Shown here: positions 1 through 9,588 of the stretch, in pieces
Layout of the letters: each line of letters starts with the position of its first letter
How positions within the stretch are numbered: position 1 is the stretch's first letter
Made by a program: the position numbers and the translations under genes
From: DASWUZ01 sp036401375
GTDB lineage: Bacteria; Acidobacteriota; Terriglobia; Terriglobales; Acidobacteriaceae
Direction: 5' to 3'
Assembly (NCBI GenBank): GCA_036401375.1
Contig: DASWVB010000036.1
Location: 1 to 64,000 of the forward strand
Length of the DNA stretch: 64,000 bases
The notes under the pieces: model-generated
The model's database searches: none
Seen by the model: the letters and a program-made list of their open reading frames with translations, nothing else
Told to the model about the DNA's origin: nothing

Positions 1-180
1 TCCTACTTTATCAAAGGCGCGCACTTCCGCCAAACGCGCTGCTCGCGGTGTCGGTGAAGAAGGCACTGGCTGTTCGCCGTTGAAAGTGGAGTCTCGTTGC
101 GACGCGAACTCTTGAGGGCTATTTCTGCGGCAGGCTGGGACGCAAACTACCAAAGCCAAGCGTGATGGCTAACAGCAAAC
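1..180. other. window edge, no gene seen
   Basis: No open frame with a credible start or product is visible on either strand. The stretch lies downstream of the minus-strand TonB-family gene and may hold its 3' end. I see no clear hairpin with a T-tract. Confidence 0.4.
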
Positions 181-1308
181 TCAGTAGATGCGGAAGTTCA
201 CCTCGACCGTGATCTCGACGGGAACGGGATGCCCCTGGAACATGGCCGGCTTGAATTTATACTGCTTAACCGCCTTGATTGCCTCTTCGTCGAGCCCCAT
301 CCCGAGGGCGCGTGGCACACGTACGTTCTGGGGGTTGCCCTGGGCGTCAACCATCAGGGAGACGTTGCAGATGCCCTCATATTTGGCGCGGCGCGCCTCG
401 TCTGAAAACTCGGGATCGACCTGGTAGATCACCACGGGCGCCGAGACGCCACCATAGCCAGCGCGATAGTGACCTCCGCCAGCGCCGCCGCCGTCGCCGG
501 GGCCAGAGCCGCCGCCGCTGCCCGAACCGACGCCGCCGCGACTGCCACTGCCCATTCCGCCGCCAGTGCCCGTACCATTGGAGGCCATCTGCACCTGCGT
601 CGAGCTGGGCATGCCGATATTCGGCATGTTGGCGTCGGGCAGCTTGATGTTCTTCGGCATTACAATGGTGGGCTCCACCGCGATCTTGGGTTTGTCTACA
701 CGCAGCACCTGAGGAGGAGTGATCTGCTGCTGCGCAAATTTGGGTAGCTTGCCCTTTGAGACCTGGACGAGTTCGCGATCACCGCCACCACCACCACCGC
801 CCATGGAGAGCTTGGTTTTGGGGGTCATGGGCACGTATGCCTTAAGGTCGACAGGAGTGACGTCGGGCTTGGTTACGGTCAGTGCACGCGCGTGCAGCCG
901 CGCCTCCCACAACAGGAAGGCGATCAGAGCGAACACAAGCACGTGGGTGCCAATGGAGATCGCGCTTGAAAGTGGTCCGCGCTTCTCGGCCAGCAGGTCC
1001 TTGACGGGGATGGGGGTAGAGGTCAGTTCCAGCGGCGGAAGCTTGGGCGGAAAAAAGGCGTCGCGGACGCCGTTCGTGAGCGACTGCCAGATCGGCTCCT
1101 CGCGGATGATCAGATCCTGCGCGGCGGGCTGCGAACTTAGCTGCAGCGGCGGCTGCTTGCGGCTGACGAGGGCATCCCGCAGATTTGAGACCAGAGAGCC
1201 CCACATGGAGCCGTCTGCCTCATGCAGCAGATCGGGCTGCCCGGTCTCGCGCTCGCTGCGATCATCGCCTGTTCCCATATTCAGAGGTGTCAAAATCGGA
1301 CGATCCAT
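181..1308 (-). CDS. TonB family energy-transducing protein
   Basis: Predicted inner-membrane-anchored TonB-type protein of 375 aa that would carry proton-motive energy to outer membrane receptors. From the N-terminus it has a cytoplasmic part of about 110 residues, one hydrophobic segment (about 115-134), a periplasmic linker rich in Pro and Lys with two glycine-rich tracts (about 169-176 and 245-285), and a C-terminal TonB domain (about 297-375, with the DPEFSDEARRAKYEG, VDAQGNP and YKFKPA blocks). The cytoplasmic part holds two copies of a motif W-x-S-L-x4-R-D-A-x4-K-x-P-P-L-x-L (from W36 and W74). The ATG follows AAAGG at a short 3-base spacing, so a later start is possible. No ExbB/ExbD genes are visible here. 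A TonB-dependent receptor lies at 56.2 kb, but nothing ties the two directly. Confidence 0.85.
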   Translation of the reverse strand: MDRPILTPLNMGTGDDRSERETGQPDLLHEADGSMWGSLVSNLRDALVSRKQPPLQLSSQPAAQDLIIREEPIWQSLTNGVRDAFFPPKLPPLELTSTPIPVKDLLAEKRGPLSSAISIGTHVLVFALIAFLLWEARLHARALTVTKPDVTPVDLKAYVPMTPKTKLSMGGGGGGGDRELVQVSKGKLPKFAQQQITPPQVLRVDKPKIAVEPTIVMPKNIKLPDANMPNIGMPSSTQVQMASNGTGTGGGMGSGSRGGVGSGSGGGSGPGDGGGAGGGHYRAGYGGVSAPVVIYQVDPEFSDEARRAKYEGICNVSLMVDAQGNPQNVRVPRALGMGLDEEAIKAVKQYKFKPAMFQGHPVPVEITVEVNFRIY

Positions 1309-1651
1309 ATACCTTTAGCGCGAGAGAGTTGCCGCAGGCCGCTCCTCGAACATCTCCCCATTATGGACGACTGCAAGCCTGCTTGTCTTCACCGAGGTTC
1401 CCACGTGCATGATTGCTGCTTCAGCCTGGAAGACGGTTGGACAAGCAAAGCTCAGTGCCGTAGAAAACCTCATCGACGGAACGCTCGACGAGCGGCCCCG
1501 GATTGCGAGCATCGCTCCATCTATAGACGCGGTACGTCGCCGGAAGGTCACAGGATGTTTCGCACCGGGCCCTCGAGGCAAGGCTTGGGCAGGCGGATGC
1601 TTCAGGCAGATACAATATCCTCATGCGGTATTTTGTCGCATGGGAGAGACG
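1309..1651. other. intergenic region between tonB-like gene and ileS
   Basis: This 343-base gap separates the divergent TonB-family gene and ileS. Plus-strand reading can be extended upstream of ileS to 1409, but that extension has no resemblance to isoleucyl-tRNA synthetase and no ribosome binding site. I see no T-box features. A TACAAT hexamer at 1611-1616 is the best promoter element. Confidence 0.5.
1611..1616 (+). promoter_or_regulatory. putative -10 element upstream of ileS
   Basis: TACAAT matches five of six bases of the housekeeping -10 consensus and lies 36 bases before the chosen ileS start. No good -35 hexamer sits at 16-18 bases; TTGGGC at 1585-1590 is 20 bases away. Treat as tentative. 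Confidence 0.3.
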
Positions 1652-4501
1652 ATGTCCGCTCCACCGGAGCTGAAGGCCACTCTAACGCTGCCTCAGACCA
1701 AGTTTCCAATGAAGGCGAATCTGCCGCAGAATGAGCCCGCCCGCATAGAGGCATGGGCGGCATCTTCGCTCTACGAGCAGATCCGCAAGGCACGCGCCGG
1801 AGCTCCTAAGTACATCCTGCATGATGGGCCGCCCTACGCCAACGGGCCGCTGCACCTCGGCCACGCGCTCAACAAGAGCCTCAAAGATTTCGTCGTAAAG
1901 TCGAAGACAATGGCCGGCTTTGACGCGCCTTATGTGCCTGGATGGGACTGCCATGGGCTACCTATCGAGATCAAGGTGGACGAGCAGCTTGGCCTCAAGA
2001 AGTTGGAGATGCCGGCCATCTCTGTGCGCCGGGCCTGCCGCGCGTATGCGCAGAAGTACCTGGACCTGCAAAGCTCGCAGTTTGAGCGGCTGGGGGTGTT
2101 TGGACGCTTCCGCGACCCCTACTCCACCATGTCGAAGGGCTACGAGGCCAGGATCGCCGAGGTCTTCTTCGACTTCTTCGAGCGCGGCTTTGTTTACAAG
2201 GGGTTGAAGCCGGTCTACTGGTGCATCCACGACCAGACGGCGCTGGCTGAGGCTGAGGTTGAGTACGAGATGCACACCAGCCCCAGCGTGTACGTGCGCT
2301 ATCGGCTGACCTCGGATGCGACTACACTGTCTGCCGCGCTCGCCGGCAAGCCGGTCTGGACAATTATTTGGACCACCACGCCGTGGACCCTTCCCGCTTC
2401 GCTCGCAGTCGCCTTCCACCCCGACCTCGACTATGTGGCCCTCGAGAACACCGATGGCAACGTCTACATTATGGCGGAGGCGCTCGCCGCATCGACGCGC
2501 CAGGCCTGCAAGCTAGAGCAGGCTGTCGAGGTAGCGCGCTTCAAGGGCGCAGCGCTCGATCGGTCAACGTTCGCTCATCCCTTTCTTGACCGTCCAGTGC
2601 TGGGGGTGAACGCCGCTTACGTTACCACCGAGCAGGGTACAGGCGCAGTGCATACGGCGCCTGCCCATGGGGTGGACGACTTTTACACCGGGGCACGCTA
2701 CGGCCTCGACCAGGCCTGCAACGTCGACGGGGAGGGCCGTCTGCGCAACGGTCTGGCGCAGTTTGAGGGGCTGACCGTCTTTCAGGCGAACCAGCCCATC
2801 ATCGACCTGCTGCAATCCATTGGCGCGCTCATGGGCCAGGCTACGATCTACCACTCCTACCCACACTGCTGGCGCTGCCACAATCCGGTCATCTTCCGGG
2901 CTACCGAGCAGTGGTTCATCGGCATGGAGACAAGGATGGAGGAGCCCGACGGAGCTGCGACAACCTTCCGACAGCGGGCGCTCGACGAGATTGCGCGCGT
3001 CAAGTGGGATCCCAAGTGGGGCCAGGAGCGCATCTCCAACATGATCGCCACCCGGCCGGACTGGTGCATCTCGCGTCAGCGCATCTGGGGGGTTCCAATC
3101 GCAGTCTTCCTGTGTCAGGGCTGCCACACTCCGCTGAACGACGCGGCCGTGAACCGCAGCGTCGTCGAGTTGTTCCATCGGGAGGGCGCGGACGCGTGGT
3201 ATACGCACTCCGCGGAGAGCCTGCTGCCGGCAGGAACGGCCTGCGGCAAATGCTCCGGGGCGCAATTCCGCAAGGAGATGGACATCGTCGATGTCTGGTT
3301 TGAGTCAGGGGCAAGCTGGCATGCTGTGCTTGAGACCGAGCCGGAGCTTAGCTTCCCGGCCGACCTCTATACCGAGGGAGGAGATCAGCATCGAGGGTGG
3401 TTCCACTCCTCTCTGCTGACCTCGGTCGCGTTGCGCGGGACTGCGCCTTATCGCATGGTTGCGACCTCCGGGTGGACGCTCGACGAGCTTGGGCGGCCGC
3501 TGTCGAAGTCGCTGGGCAACGGTGTCGATCCGGTCGATGTGGCGAAGCGGCTCGGCGGCGAAGTAGTGCGGCTGTGGGTCGCGTCCGTCGACTTCCGCGA
3601 AGATGTCGCGGCCAGCGAAGCCCTGATGCAGCGGGTCGCGGACAACTACCGCAAGCTGCGGAATACGTTCCGCTACCTGCTCGGCAGTTTGCATGGCTTC
3701 GATCCGCACGATGCGGTCGCCTACGAGGACCTGCTGCCGCTGGATCAATACATGCTGGCGCGTACCCGGGAACTCACCGAGAGGGTGCTGCGCTGGTACG
3801 AGGAGTTCGAGTTCCACCGCGTCTACATGGCGGTGAACGAGTTTTGCGTAGTCGACCTGAGCTCGCTTTACCTCGATGTATTGAAGGACAGGCTTTATAC
3901 CTTCGCTCCCACCAGCAAGGCACGACTCTCCGCGCAGACGGTGCTCTGGCGGATCGCGGAGGCGCTCGTCCGGCTGGTGGCGCCGATCCTGAGCTTCACT
4001 GCGGAGGAGGTCTGGAGCTACCTGCCCGCTGTGGCCGACCGCGAGGAGAGCGTACACCTTTCGCTCTTTCCGAGCCTTGAGCAGCTGGCGCCCGGTAGCT
4101 ATAAGCAGGTGCTCGGGGAATGGGCACTGCTCTTTCAGCTGCGGGACAAGGTGCTGGGCGTGCTTGAAGAGGCGCGCCGGGAGAAGCGTATCGGCAAGGC
4201 GCTAGAGGCTAAGGTGAAGGTCGAACTTCCTGTTGAGTTGCGTCAGGTGGCAGAGCGTTATCAGGCGGGTCTGAAGGAGTTTTTCAACGTGTCGCAGGTT
4301 GAGCTTAGCTTCAGACAGAAGACGGCTGCCGACCAACCACCCGAGGTAACCAGCTTCGCCGCCGACGGCGACAAGTGCGACCGCTGCTGGAACTTCATGC
4401 CGGATGTCTCCGCTTATGGATCGTGGCCGAGCGTCTGCGGACGGTGCCAGCACGCGCTCGCGGAGATGGGTATCGCGCCGCCCACCGAGGTGCTCGCTTG
4501 A
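1652..4501 (+). CDS. ileS: isoleucyl-tRNA synthetase
   Basis: Class I aminoacyl-tRNA synthetase charging tRNA-Ile, cytosolic, 949 aa. The frame is open from 1409, but I choose the ATG at 1652: GGAGAG lies five bases before it, and the protein then has the usual family length (E. coli enzyme 938 aa). The HIGH motif is HLGH at 68-71 after PPYANGP; the KMSKS loop is LSKS at 617-620. The large insertion between them contains the editing domain, with WTTTPWTLPA and GTGAVHTAPAHG blocks. The C-terminus carries a zinc knuckle with C909/C912 and C929/C932. The stop overlaps the TTG start of lspA, so the two are probably co-translated; an ileS-lspA pair is common in bacteria. Confidence 0.97.
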   Translation: MSAPPELKATLTLPQTKFPMKANLPQNEPARIEAWAASSLYEQIRKARAGAPKYILHDGPPYANGPLHLGHALNKSLKDFVVKSKTMAGFDAPYVPGWDCHGLPIEIKVDEQLGLKKLEMPAISVRRACRAYAQKYLDLQSSQFERLGVFGRFRDPYSTMSKGYEARIAEVFFDFFERGFVYKGLKPVYWCIHDQTALAEAEVEYEMHTSPSVYVRYRLTSDATTLSAALAGKPVWTIIWTTTPWTLPASLAVAFHPDLDYVALENTDGNVYIMAEALAASTRQACKLEQAVEVARFKGAALDRSTFAHPFLDRPVLGVNAAYVTTEQGTGAVHTAPAHGVDDFYTGARYGLDQACNVDGEGRLRNGLAQFEGLTVFQANQPIIDLLQSIGALMGQATIYHSYPHCWRCHNPVIFRATEQWFIGMETRMEEPDGAATTFRQRALDEIARVKWDPKWGQERISNMIATRPDWCISRQRIWGVPIAVFLCQGCHTPLNDAAVNRSVVELFHREGADAWYTHSAESLLPAGTACGKCSGAQFRKEMDIVDVWFESGASWHAVLETEPELSFPADLYTEGGDQHRGWFHSSLLTSVALRGTAPYRMVATSGWTLDELGRPLSKSLGNGVDPVDVAKRLGGEVVRLWVASVDFREDVAASEALMQRVADNYRKLRNTFRYLLGSLHGFDPHDAVAYEDLLPLDQYMLARTRELTERVLRWYEEFEFHRVYMAVNEFCVVDLSSLYLDVLKDRLYTFAPTSKARLSAQTVLWRIAEALVRLVAPILSFTAEEVWSYLPAVADREESVHLSLFPSLEQLAPGSYKQVLGEWALLFQLRDKVLGVLEEARREKRIGKALEAKVKVELPVELRQVAERYQAGLKEFFNVSQVELSFRQKTAADQPPEVTSFAADGDKCDRCWNFMPDVSAYGSWPSVCGRCQHALAEMGIAPPTEVLA

Positions 4502-5070
4502 ATACGCGCACACACTCCAGCACCAGCGACCGGCGCCCATGGCTGCTCTTCCTGGCCGCACTGATCGCTATTATTGACCGCATCACCAAGACCTGGGTCA
4601 GCCGCCACGTCGCCATGGATGACGCAATCACCATCGTCCCACGGGTCTTCCGCATCACTCACGTGCTGAACCCCGGCGCGGCCTTCAGTCTCTTCAACGA
4701 CTCGCCCTCGCCGGGTCGCATCCGCTTGATGCTGATCGCGTTTTCGGCGCTGGCCGCGATTGCCGTGCTCATAGCGATTTACAAGGTGGGACGGCGAATG
4801 ACTCCGACCGCCATCGCACTTGCGCTCATCCTGGGAGGCGCGATCGGCAACGTTTATGATCGCATCCTGTTCGGTACGGTCATCGACTTCCTTGAAGTGC
4901 ACATCTTCAGCTATCACTGGCCCGACTTCAATGTGGCGGACTCGGCCATCGTGATTGGCGGATTGCTTCTGCTGCTCGATGCCTTCCGGGGGCCAGCTAA
5001 CAACCTCGGCGAAAGCCATGAGAGCGGCGCGTCCGCACCCACCGCCGTGCAGGTCATCAAAGCCGACTGA
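4498..5070 (+). CDS. lspA: lipoprotein signal peptidase (signal peptidase II)
   Basis: Inner membrane aspartyl protease that removes signal peptides from diacylglyceryl-prolipoproteins; 190 aa. I place the start at the TTG at 4498, which overlaps the ileS stop (TTGA) and has GAGG seven bases upstream; the longer upstream extension is only ileS read in another frame. Four hydrophobic segments are visible. Family blocks are IIDRITKTWV near the N-terminus, NPGAAFSLF, NVYDRI, and the two catalytic aspartates D130 (TVIDFLE) and D148 (FNVADSA). Downstream of ileS is the classic location for this gene. Confidence 0.96.
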   Translation: MNTRTHSSTSDRRPWLLFLAALIAIIDRITKTWVSRHVAMDDAITIVPRVFRITHVLNPGAAFSLFNDSPSPGRIRLMLIAFSALAAIAVLIAIYKVGRRMTPTAIALALILGGAIGNVYDRILFGTVIDFLEVHIFSYHWPDFNVADSAIVIGGLLLLLDAFRGPANNLGESHESGASAPTAVQVIKAD

Positions 5071-5144
5071 CCGGAAGCGGCCCGATTCGCCCGACTGACG
5101 GCCGCGATCACTGCTCGATCATAAGAAGCCGCTCCCGCCTCTTC

Positions 5145-5150
5145 TATAAT
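5145..5150 (+). promoter_or_regulatory. putative -10 element upstream of uvrA
   Basis: A perfect TATAAT lies 90 bases before the uvrA start. The hexamer 17 bases upstream (TAAGAA) is a poor -35 match. If used, transcription would begin near 5157 and give a leader of about 80 bases. I see no recognisable LexA-type operator. Confidence 0.35.
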
Positions 5151-5239
5151 CAGGATGGGCGTTACCGTCCGCTCTCCCCGGCGCTGCCATGTGAACTGGC
5201 TGTCGCTGCTGCCCTCGACCACCATCCCAGGACCTTGCT

Positions 5240-8203
5240 TTGAGCGACCAGATCACGATCCGCGGCGCGCGGACGCACAACCTCAAGAATGTCGATTGCG
5301 ACATCCCACACGGGAAGCTGACCGTCGTTTCGGGGGTCTCAGGGTCGGGCAAGTCTTCGCTCGCCTTCGACACGATCTACGCCGAGGGCCAGCGCCGCTA
5401 CGTTGAATCGCTCTCCGCCTATGCGCGCCAGTTCCTCGAGCGCATCGACAAGCCGGATGTGGACCTGATCGACGGCCTTGCGCCGGCGATCGCGATCAAG
5501 CAGAAGAACACCACGCGCAACCCGCGGTCGACAGTCGGCACGGCGACAGAGATCTACGACTATCTGCGGCTGCTGTTTGCGCGATGCGGCACTGTACATT
5601 GCATCGTTTGCGACGGCATCGTCCGTCGTGACTCGGTCGACGAGATCGCCGCCACGCTGCTTGCGCTCGATGAGGGTACGCGGCTCAACGCTATCTTCCC
5701 AGTGCAGCGCCAGCAGGAGCCGCTCAGCATCGAGCCACCGCAGGCGCCCGCCCCTCTCAAGAGAGGCCGCAAGCCTTCGCCTAAGTTCAGCGAATCTCCC
5801 CTGACAGAGGCCCTTAAGGAGCGGCTCGCCGAGCTGCGCAAGCGTGGCTTCAACCGTCTCTACCAGAACCACACGATCTACGAGTTTTCAACTCCAGAGT
5901 CGCTGCTCGAGCTGGACTTTACGCTGCCCGCCTTCGTGCTCGTCGACCGCATTGCCGTCTCTGCCGATAATCGCGCACGCATCGTCGATGCAGCCGAGAT
6001 CGGCTACCGCGAGTCTGGCGAGATTCTCTTTGAAATAGTGCCCCGCGATGCCGATCCAGCTGTCGAACGAGAGCGGCTGCGGTTTTCTATGGCCTTCGAG
6101 TGCAAGAGCTGCCATCGGGTCTATCGCGAGCCCGAGCCGCGTCTCTTCTCGTTCAATAACCCGTTTGGAGCGTGCCCGCGCTGCCAGGGATTTGGTAACA
6201 CTATCGACTTCGATCTCGACCTGATCATCCCGGACAAGCTGAAGACGATCAACGAGGGCGCCATCGATCCGTGGACGCGGCCCAAGTACCGCGCCTACTT
6301 CACCGAACTGAAGAAGGCGGCGAGGCAGTACGAGATCCCGCTGGACACGGCTTGGATCGACCTGACACCACACCAGCAAAACCTTGTCCTCGAGGGCGAG
6401 AAGGCCTTCGTCGGCATCCGTCCATTCTTCGCGATGCTTGAGCGCAAGAAGTACAAGCTGCACGTTCGCGTGATGCTCAGCAAGTATCGCGGATACGCCC
6501 TGTGCCCCGACTGCAAGGGTCAGCGGCTGCGGGCCGAGGCGCGGGCCGTCCGCCTGTCGGGCCGTAACATCTGCGATGTCTCCGGACTGACGATTCGGGC
6601 CGCCCACGACTTCTTTGCCGGCCTGAAACTCTCGCCCATGCAGCATGAGATCGCTGGCAGCATCCTGATCGAGGTGCAGCAGCGGCTGCATTTCCTCGAT
6701 GCGGTCGGGCTCGATTACCTTACGCTGGACCGCCTCGCCTCCACGCTCTCCGGCGGCGAAGCGCAGCGCATTCAACTCGCCACCTCGCTCGGTTCGCGGC
6801 TGGTGGGGGCGCTCTACGTGCTCGATGAGCCATCGATCGGATTGCATCCTCGGGATACATCGAAGCTGATCCGCATCCTCGAGGAGCTGCGCGACCTTGG
6901 CAACACGATCCTCGTGGTTGAACATGATGCTGACGTGATCCGCTCGGCCGACTACCTGCTCGATCTCGGTCCGGGCGCCGGCGAGTATGGAGGGCGCATC
7001 CTTGCAGCCGGCACCGTGTCCGAGATCGAAAAGAACCCGGATTCCATAACCGGACGCTATCTCTCCGGGCAGGCGACCATAGCTACTCCGGCACGCCGCC
7101 GCGAGCCGGGCAGGGAGTGGCTCGAGCTTCGCGGCGCCCGGGTGCACAATTTGAAGAACGTCGACTGCAGCATCCCGCTCGGCATGCTGGTCTGCATCAC
7201 CGGCGTGTCCGGCTCCGGAAAGTCGACACTTGTGCACGATGTGCTGTTCCGTGCGGTCGCTCAGGCGCTGGGCAAAGGCGAGGGCGGAGACCCGACCGGC
7301 CTCTACCGCGAGCTTCGCGGCGCGGACCGGCTCAACGACGTGGTGCTGGTCGATCAGGCGCCGATCGGCCGCACTCCGCGATCCAACCCTGTCACTTATA
7401 TCAAGGCCTTCGACTCGATTCGTGAGCTCTACGCAGCTCAACCCGAGGCCCAGCGCCGGGGCTATGCTGCGGGTCACTTCTCCTTCAATGTTGCGGGAGG
7501 ACGCTGCGAGATATGCCAGGGCGACGGCACGGTGACAGTAGAAATGCAGTTCCTGGCTGACATAGAGCTGCCCTGTGAGGAGTGTAACGGCGCTCGCTAC
7601 AAGGCGAACGTCCTCGAGATCAAATACAAAGGTAAGAACATTCACGAGGTGCTCGGCATGACGGTCAAGGAGGCATTGCGTTTCTTCGCCGGCCATACCA
7701 AGATTCTGGACAAGATAGCCGTTCTCGAGGAGGTTGGCCTCGGGTACGTGCGACTCGGCCAGTCCGCGACCACGCTCTCCGGCGGAGAGGCGCAGCGGGT
7801 CAAGCTCGCATCGCATCTGGTGTCGGCCCGTTCTGCTGGCGGCGGCCAGGCCAATGGCACGCAACGCTCCGCGAAGAGCCTGCGCAGCCGGGTGCTCTAC
7901 ATCCTGGACGAGCCGACGACTGGGCTCCACTTCGACGACGTCAGCAAGCTGCTTGTGGCGTTCCGCAAGCTGATCGATGGAGGCGGCTCGCTGCTGGTGA
8001 TCGAACACAACCTTGACGTGATCAAGTCCGCGGACTGGGTCATAGATCTCGGACCCGACGGCGGCTCAAAGGGTGGGGAGATCGTCGCCACGGGAACGCC
8101 GGAACAGTTAGCTGGCAACGAAGACTCTTACACCGGTCAGTGGCTGTCGAGAATACTGGAGCCGCAGCGGGAGCGTTCCACGGAGATGGCGGTGCTGCCT
8201 TGA
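5240..8203 (+). CDS. uvrA: excinuclease ABC subunit A
   Basis: DNA-damage recognition ATPase of nucleotide excision repair; works as a dimer with UvrB in the cytosol. 987 aa, somewhat longer than the usual 940 or so. Two ABC modules are clear: Walker A at 32-39 (GVSGSGKS) and 655-662, and two LSGGEAQR signatures. Zinc-binding CxxC pairs occur in the first half (CKSCHRVY...CPRC) and in the second half (CEICQGDG...CEEC). The extra length is partly a Pro/Lys/Arg-rich stretch near residues 155-190 in the UvrB-interaction region, and a short Gly/Gln insertion before the last Walker B. The start is a TTG preceded by AGGA at eight bases. The stop overlaps the TTG start of the next gene. Confidence 0.97.
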   Translation: MSDQITIRGARTHNLKNVDCDIPHGKLTVVSGVSGSGKSSLAFDTIYAEGQRRYVESLSAYARQFLERIDKPDVDLIDGLAPAIAIKQKNTTRNPRSTVGTATEIYDYLRLLFARCGTVHCIVCDGIVRRDSVDEIAATLLALDEGTRLNAIFPVQRQQEPLSIEPPQAPAPLKRGRKPSPKFSESPLTEALKERLAELRKRGFNRLYQNHTIYEFSTPESLLELDFTLPAFVLVDRIAVSADNRARIVDAAEIGYRESGEILFEIVPRDADPAVERERLRFSMAFECKSCHRVYREPEPRLFSFNNPFGACPRCQGFGNTIDFDLDLIIPDKLKTINEGAIDPWTRPKYRAYFTELKKAARQYEIPLDTAWIDLTPHQQNLVLEGEKAFVGIRPFFAMLERKKYKLHVRVMLSKYRGYALCPDCKGQRLRAEARAVRLSGRNICDVSGLTIRAAHDFFAGLKLSPMQHEIAGSILIEVQQRLHFLDAVGLDYLTLDRLASTLSGGEAQRIQLATSLGSRLVGALYVLDEPSIGLHPRDTSKLIRILEELRDLGNTILVVEHDADVIRSADYLLDLGPGAGEYGGRILAAGTVSEIEKNPDSITGRYLSGQATIATPARRREPGREWLELRGARVHNLKNVDCSIPLGMLVCITGVSGSGKSTLVHDVLFRAVAQALGKGEGGDPTGLYRELRGADRLNDVVLVDQAPIGRTPRSNPVTYIKAFDSIRELYAAQPEAQRRGYAAGHFSFNVAGGRCEICQGDGTVTVEMQFLADIELPCEECNGARYKANVLEIKYKGKNIHEVLGMTVKEALRFFAGHTKILDKIAVLEEVGLGYVRLGQSATTLSGGEAQRVKLASHLVSARSAGGGQANGTQRSAKSLRSRVLYILDEPTTGLHFDDVSKLLVAFRKLIDGGGSLLVIEHNLDVIKSADWVIDLGPDGGSKGGEIVATGTPEQLAGNEDSYTGQWLSRILEPQRERSTEMAVLP

Positions 8204-9552
8204 GGCGTTCGCTTTGGCTTTCCGCGGTTTTGTTCATTGGAGCACCGGCACTGGTCGCCCAGCAGGCCCCGCTCCCGCCGGGTACGTCGGACGCGAGCAG
8301 GCCGGCGGAGTCAGCTGCTGCCTCCCCTGCTGGGGCGGCGCAGGGGCCCAGGCCGCAAGCCGCTGAAGTCGCGAAGGCTGAAGACGCCATCGAGACTAAA
8401 GACTTTTCAGCAGCGCGCACGACGCTCACGAATTACCTGCTGAAGAATCCCAGCGATGCTCGTGCACTCTTCGACCTTGGATATCTCGACGACTCGGAAG
8501 GCCATGCTGACACGGCCGAGGCGGACTACCGTAAGGCGATCGCCGCCGACCCGCAGCAGTTTGAATCCAGACTGGCGCTCGGGCTCCTGCTCGCTCGCGC
8601 AAACCAAACGGAAGAGGCGCGTCGGCAGCTTGAAACCGCCACGAGGCTCGAACCGGCATCTCCCGATCCGGCAAGCAAAGCACAGGCCTTCCGCACGCTC
8701 GCCCAGCTTAATAGGACCAGTGACCCTGCTGCCGCGAAGGCTGCCCTGCTGCAAGCACTGGCGCTAGCCCCGGAGTCGCCCGACGATGGGCTGCTGACAG
8801 CGGAGATCGCAGAGGCCAGCGGAGACGATACGACCGCAGAGACCGCCTACCGCCGGGTTCTGAATGTCCAGCCCGGATCTTCTGCCGCTGTGGCGGGGCT
8901 GGTTCATCTCCTGCTGAAGGAGAGGAAGTATACGGATGCGGAGCCGCTGCTGCGCAGTGCTCTGGTGCGCGACCCTGACGATCCGGCGCTGAATTCAGAG
9001 CTGGCAAGCACCCTCGCCGGCGAGGGCAAGCAGCAGGAGGCGATCGCTGTGCTGGAAAAGCTGTATGCCCTTGAACCAGGAGACAGGCTGATCGCGAGCA
9101 TGCTCGCTGACGCTTATACCCATAATGGGAATGCGCCCAAAGCTGATCCGATCTTCGTTGAGTTGCTTAAACAAGCGCCGCACGATGCCGATCTTCTGAT
9201 ATCAAGAGGAGACAACCTCATCCGGCAGGGGCGATCCGCAGAGGCGGTGCCATTGCTCAAGGAGGCCGTGAAACTCAAACCGGACGACGAGGAGGCCTGG
9301 TCAAACCTGGCCTTTGCCTCTTCGGAATCTCGGCAGTTCTTAATCACGCTGACAGCGTTATCCATGCGATCAAAGTTTGCCGAAGATACCCCCGGTACAG
9401 ACTTTTTGTGGGCGACGGCGTACGATAATCTCCATCAGACGAAGTCAGCAGCGGAGTTTTACCGTAAGTTCCTGCAGGCTGCAAATGGAAAATTCCCTGA
9501 TCAGGAGTGGCAGGCCAAACACCGGCTGGTCGCGCTTGAAAAGATGAAATAA
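8200..9552 (+). CDS. exported tetratricopeptide-repeat protein
   Basis: 450 aa protein with an N-terminal hydrophobic signal sequence (cleavage plausible after ALVAQQ-type residues) followed by a Pro/Ala-rich spacer and about nine TPR-type helical repeats, for example ARALFDLGYLDDSEGHADTAEADYRKAI and its successors. TPR arrays mediate protein-protein contacts, so a periplasmic scaffold role is likely; no enzyme domain is seen. I place the start at the TTG at 8200, which overlaps the uvrA stop (TTGA), because the upstream extension is uvrA in another frame and the signal peptide begins exactly there. It is followed 36 bases later by another small exported protein. The specific function is unknown. 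Confidence 0.8.
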   Translation: MRRSLWLSAVLFIGAPALVAQQAPLPPGTSDASRPAESAAASPAGAAQGPRPQAAEVAKAEDAIETKDFSAARTTLTNYLLKNPSDARALFDLGYLDDSEGHADTAEADYRKAIAADPQQFESRLALGLLLARANQTEEARRQLETATRLEPASPDPASKAQAFRTLAQLNRTSDPAAAKAALLQALALAPESPDDGLLTAEIAEASGDDTTAETAYRRVLNVQPGSSAAVAGLVHLLLKERKYTDAEPLLRSALVRDPDDPALNSELASTLAGEGKQQEAIAVLEKLYALEPGDRLIASMLADAYTHNGNAPKADPIFVELLKQAPHDADLLISRGDNLIRQGRSAEAVPLLKEAVKLKPDDEEAWSNLAFASSESRQFLITLTALSMRSKFAEDTPGTDFLWATAYDNLHQTKSAAEFYRKFLQAANGKFPDQEWQAKHRLVALEKMK

Positions 9553-9588
9553 GCGCACGCATACCCGTGGCACCCGAGGAGGTGCACC

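Noticed and set aside
1409..1651. N-terminal extension of ileS
   Set aside because: Residues before the 1652 ATG do not match isoleucyl-tRNA synthetases; the ribosome binding site supports the internal start.
5888..8008. Long minus-strand open frame (706 codons) inside uvrA
   Set aside because: It is the antisense shadow of a GC-rich, highly conserved gene; the translation has no family features and uvrA is certain on plus.
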